Both the position numbers and the translations under genes were made by a program. The notes beneath the pieces are model-generated. The model was not told the origin of the DNA, did not search any database, and saw nothing but the letters and a program-made list of their open reading frames with translations. From positions 1 to 5,152 of the forward strand of contig JAUXFK010000205.1 of NCBI GenBank assembly GCA_030623035.1: a stretch of 5,152 bases of DNA. Direction: 5' to 3'. Origin of the DNA: Deltaproteobacteria bacterium (lineage in GTDB: Bacteria; Desulfobacterota; UBA8473). Below, piece after piece: positions 5,046 through 5,152 of this stretch (the first letter of the stretch is position 1; the number at the start of each line of letters is the position of its first letter).

Positions 5046-5152
5046 ATGCTAAAGATGAAGGCTGCACAGATTGTTGGTCCACGAAAAATTGAGATTATAG
5101 AGGTAGAAATGCCTGATATCTCAAAGTCCCCCCCTGGCAGCTTACTCGTTAA
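5046..5152 (+). CDS. Probable zinc-type medium-chain dehydrogenase (MDR), N-terminal fragment
   Basis: Only the first 35 codons are present; the frame runs open off the window edge. The N-terminus (MKAAQIVGPRKIEIIEVEMP, then SPPGSLLV) matches the opening of GroES-like alcohol dehydrogenases, which typically read MKA...G...I...EVPxP...GevLVkv. Zinc ligands and the Rossmann domain would lie beyond the edge, so catalytic type cannot be confirmed. ATG 5046 has a weak AAGAG seven bases upstream (5034-5038); ATG 5055 is an alternative that fits the family's usual first residues. The gene diverges from the mutase operon, and with the SDR gene it brackets the mutase with two alcohol/ketone oxidoreductases. 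Confidence 0.75.
   Translation, partial: MLKMKAAQIVGPRKIEIIEVEMPDISKSPPGSLLV

Overview
The window looks like a piece of chromosome from an anaerobic bacterium, most plausibly a sulfate-reducing or syntrophic Desulfobacterota-type organism. This is inferred from three things: the oxygen-sensitive radical SAM/multi-iron-sulfur protein, the two-subunit coenzyme B12 acyl-CoA mutase, and a paired-hairpin intergenic repeat of a style common in those genomes. Base composition is moderate by eye. No rRNA, tRNA, CRISPR array, transposase or integrase gene was seen.

Layout, left to right: (1) a paired-hairpin REP-like repeat (18-97); (2) on the minus strand, an activase-like radical SAM protein with N-terminal [4Fe-4S] and [2Fe-2S] ferredoxin modules (120-1331; a longer ATG reading starts at 1367); (3) an intergenic region carrying outward promoters for both flanking genes; (4) on the plus strand, a short-chain dehydrogenase/reductase (1645-2400); (5) a strong hairpin terminator (2426-2453) between convergent genes; (6) on the minus strand, a tightly coupled operon of an acyl-CoA mutase large subunit (2888-4588) and its B12-binding small subunit (2479-2877); (7) a 457-base region without a confident gene (4589-5045) that contains a 108-bp element with 29-nt inverted ends; (8) on the plus strand, the first 35 codons of a probable zinc-type medium-chain dehydrogenase, cut by the window edge.

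How the genes may work together: a B12-dependent acyl-CoA mutase split as in isobutyryl-CoA and 2-hydroxyisobutyryl-CoA mutases, flanked by an SDR and an MDR dehydrogenase, suggests a catabolic module. In it, an acyl-CoA would be carbon-skeleton rearranged and a hydroxyl or carbonyl group oxidised or reduced. The most interesting point is the mutase itself. By residue-by-residue alignment with methylmalonyl-CoA mutase (from memory), it keeps the B12/adenosyl-side residues. Nearly every acyl-substrate contact is replaced, including Tyr89 (Leu), Arg207 (Thr) and the catalytic His244 (Val). This points to a mutase of undescribed or uncommon substrate specificity. The radical SAM protein has no glycyl radical enzyme partner inside the window, so its role here is open.
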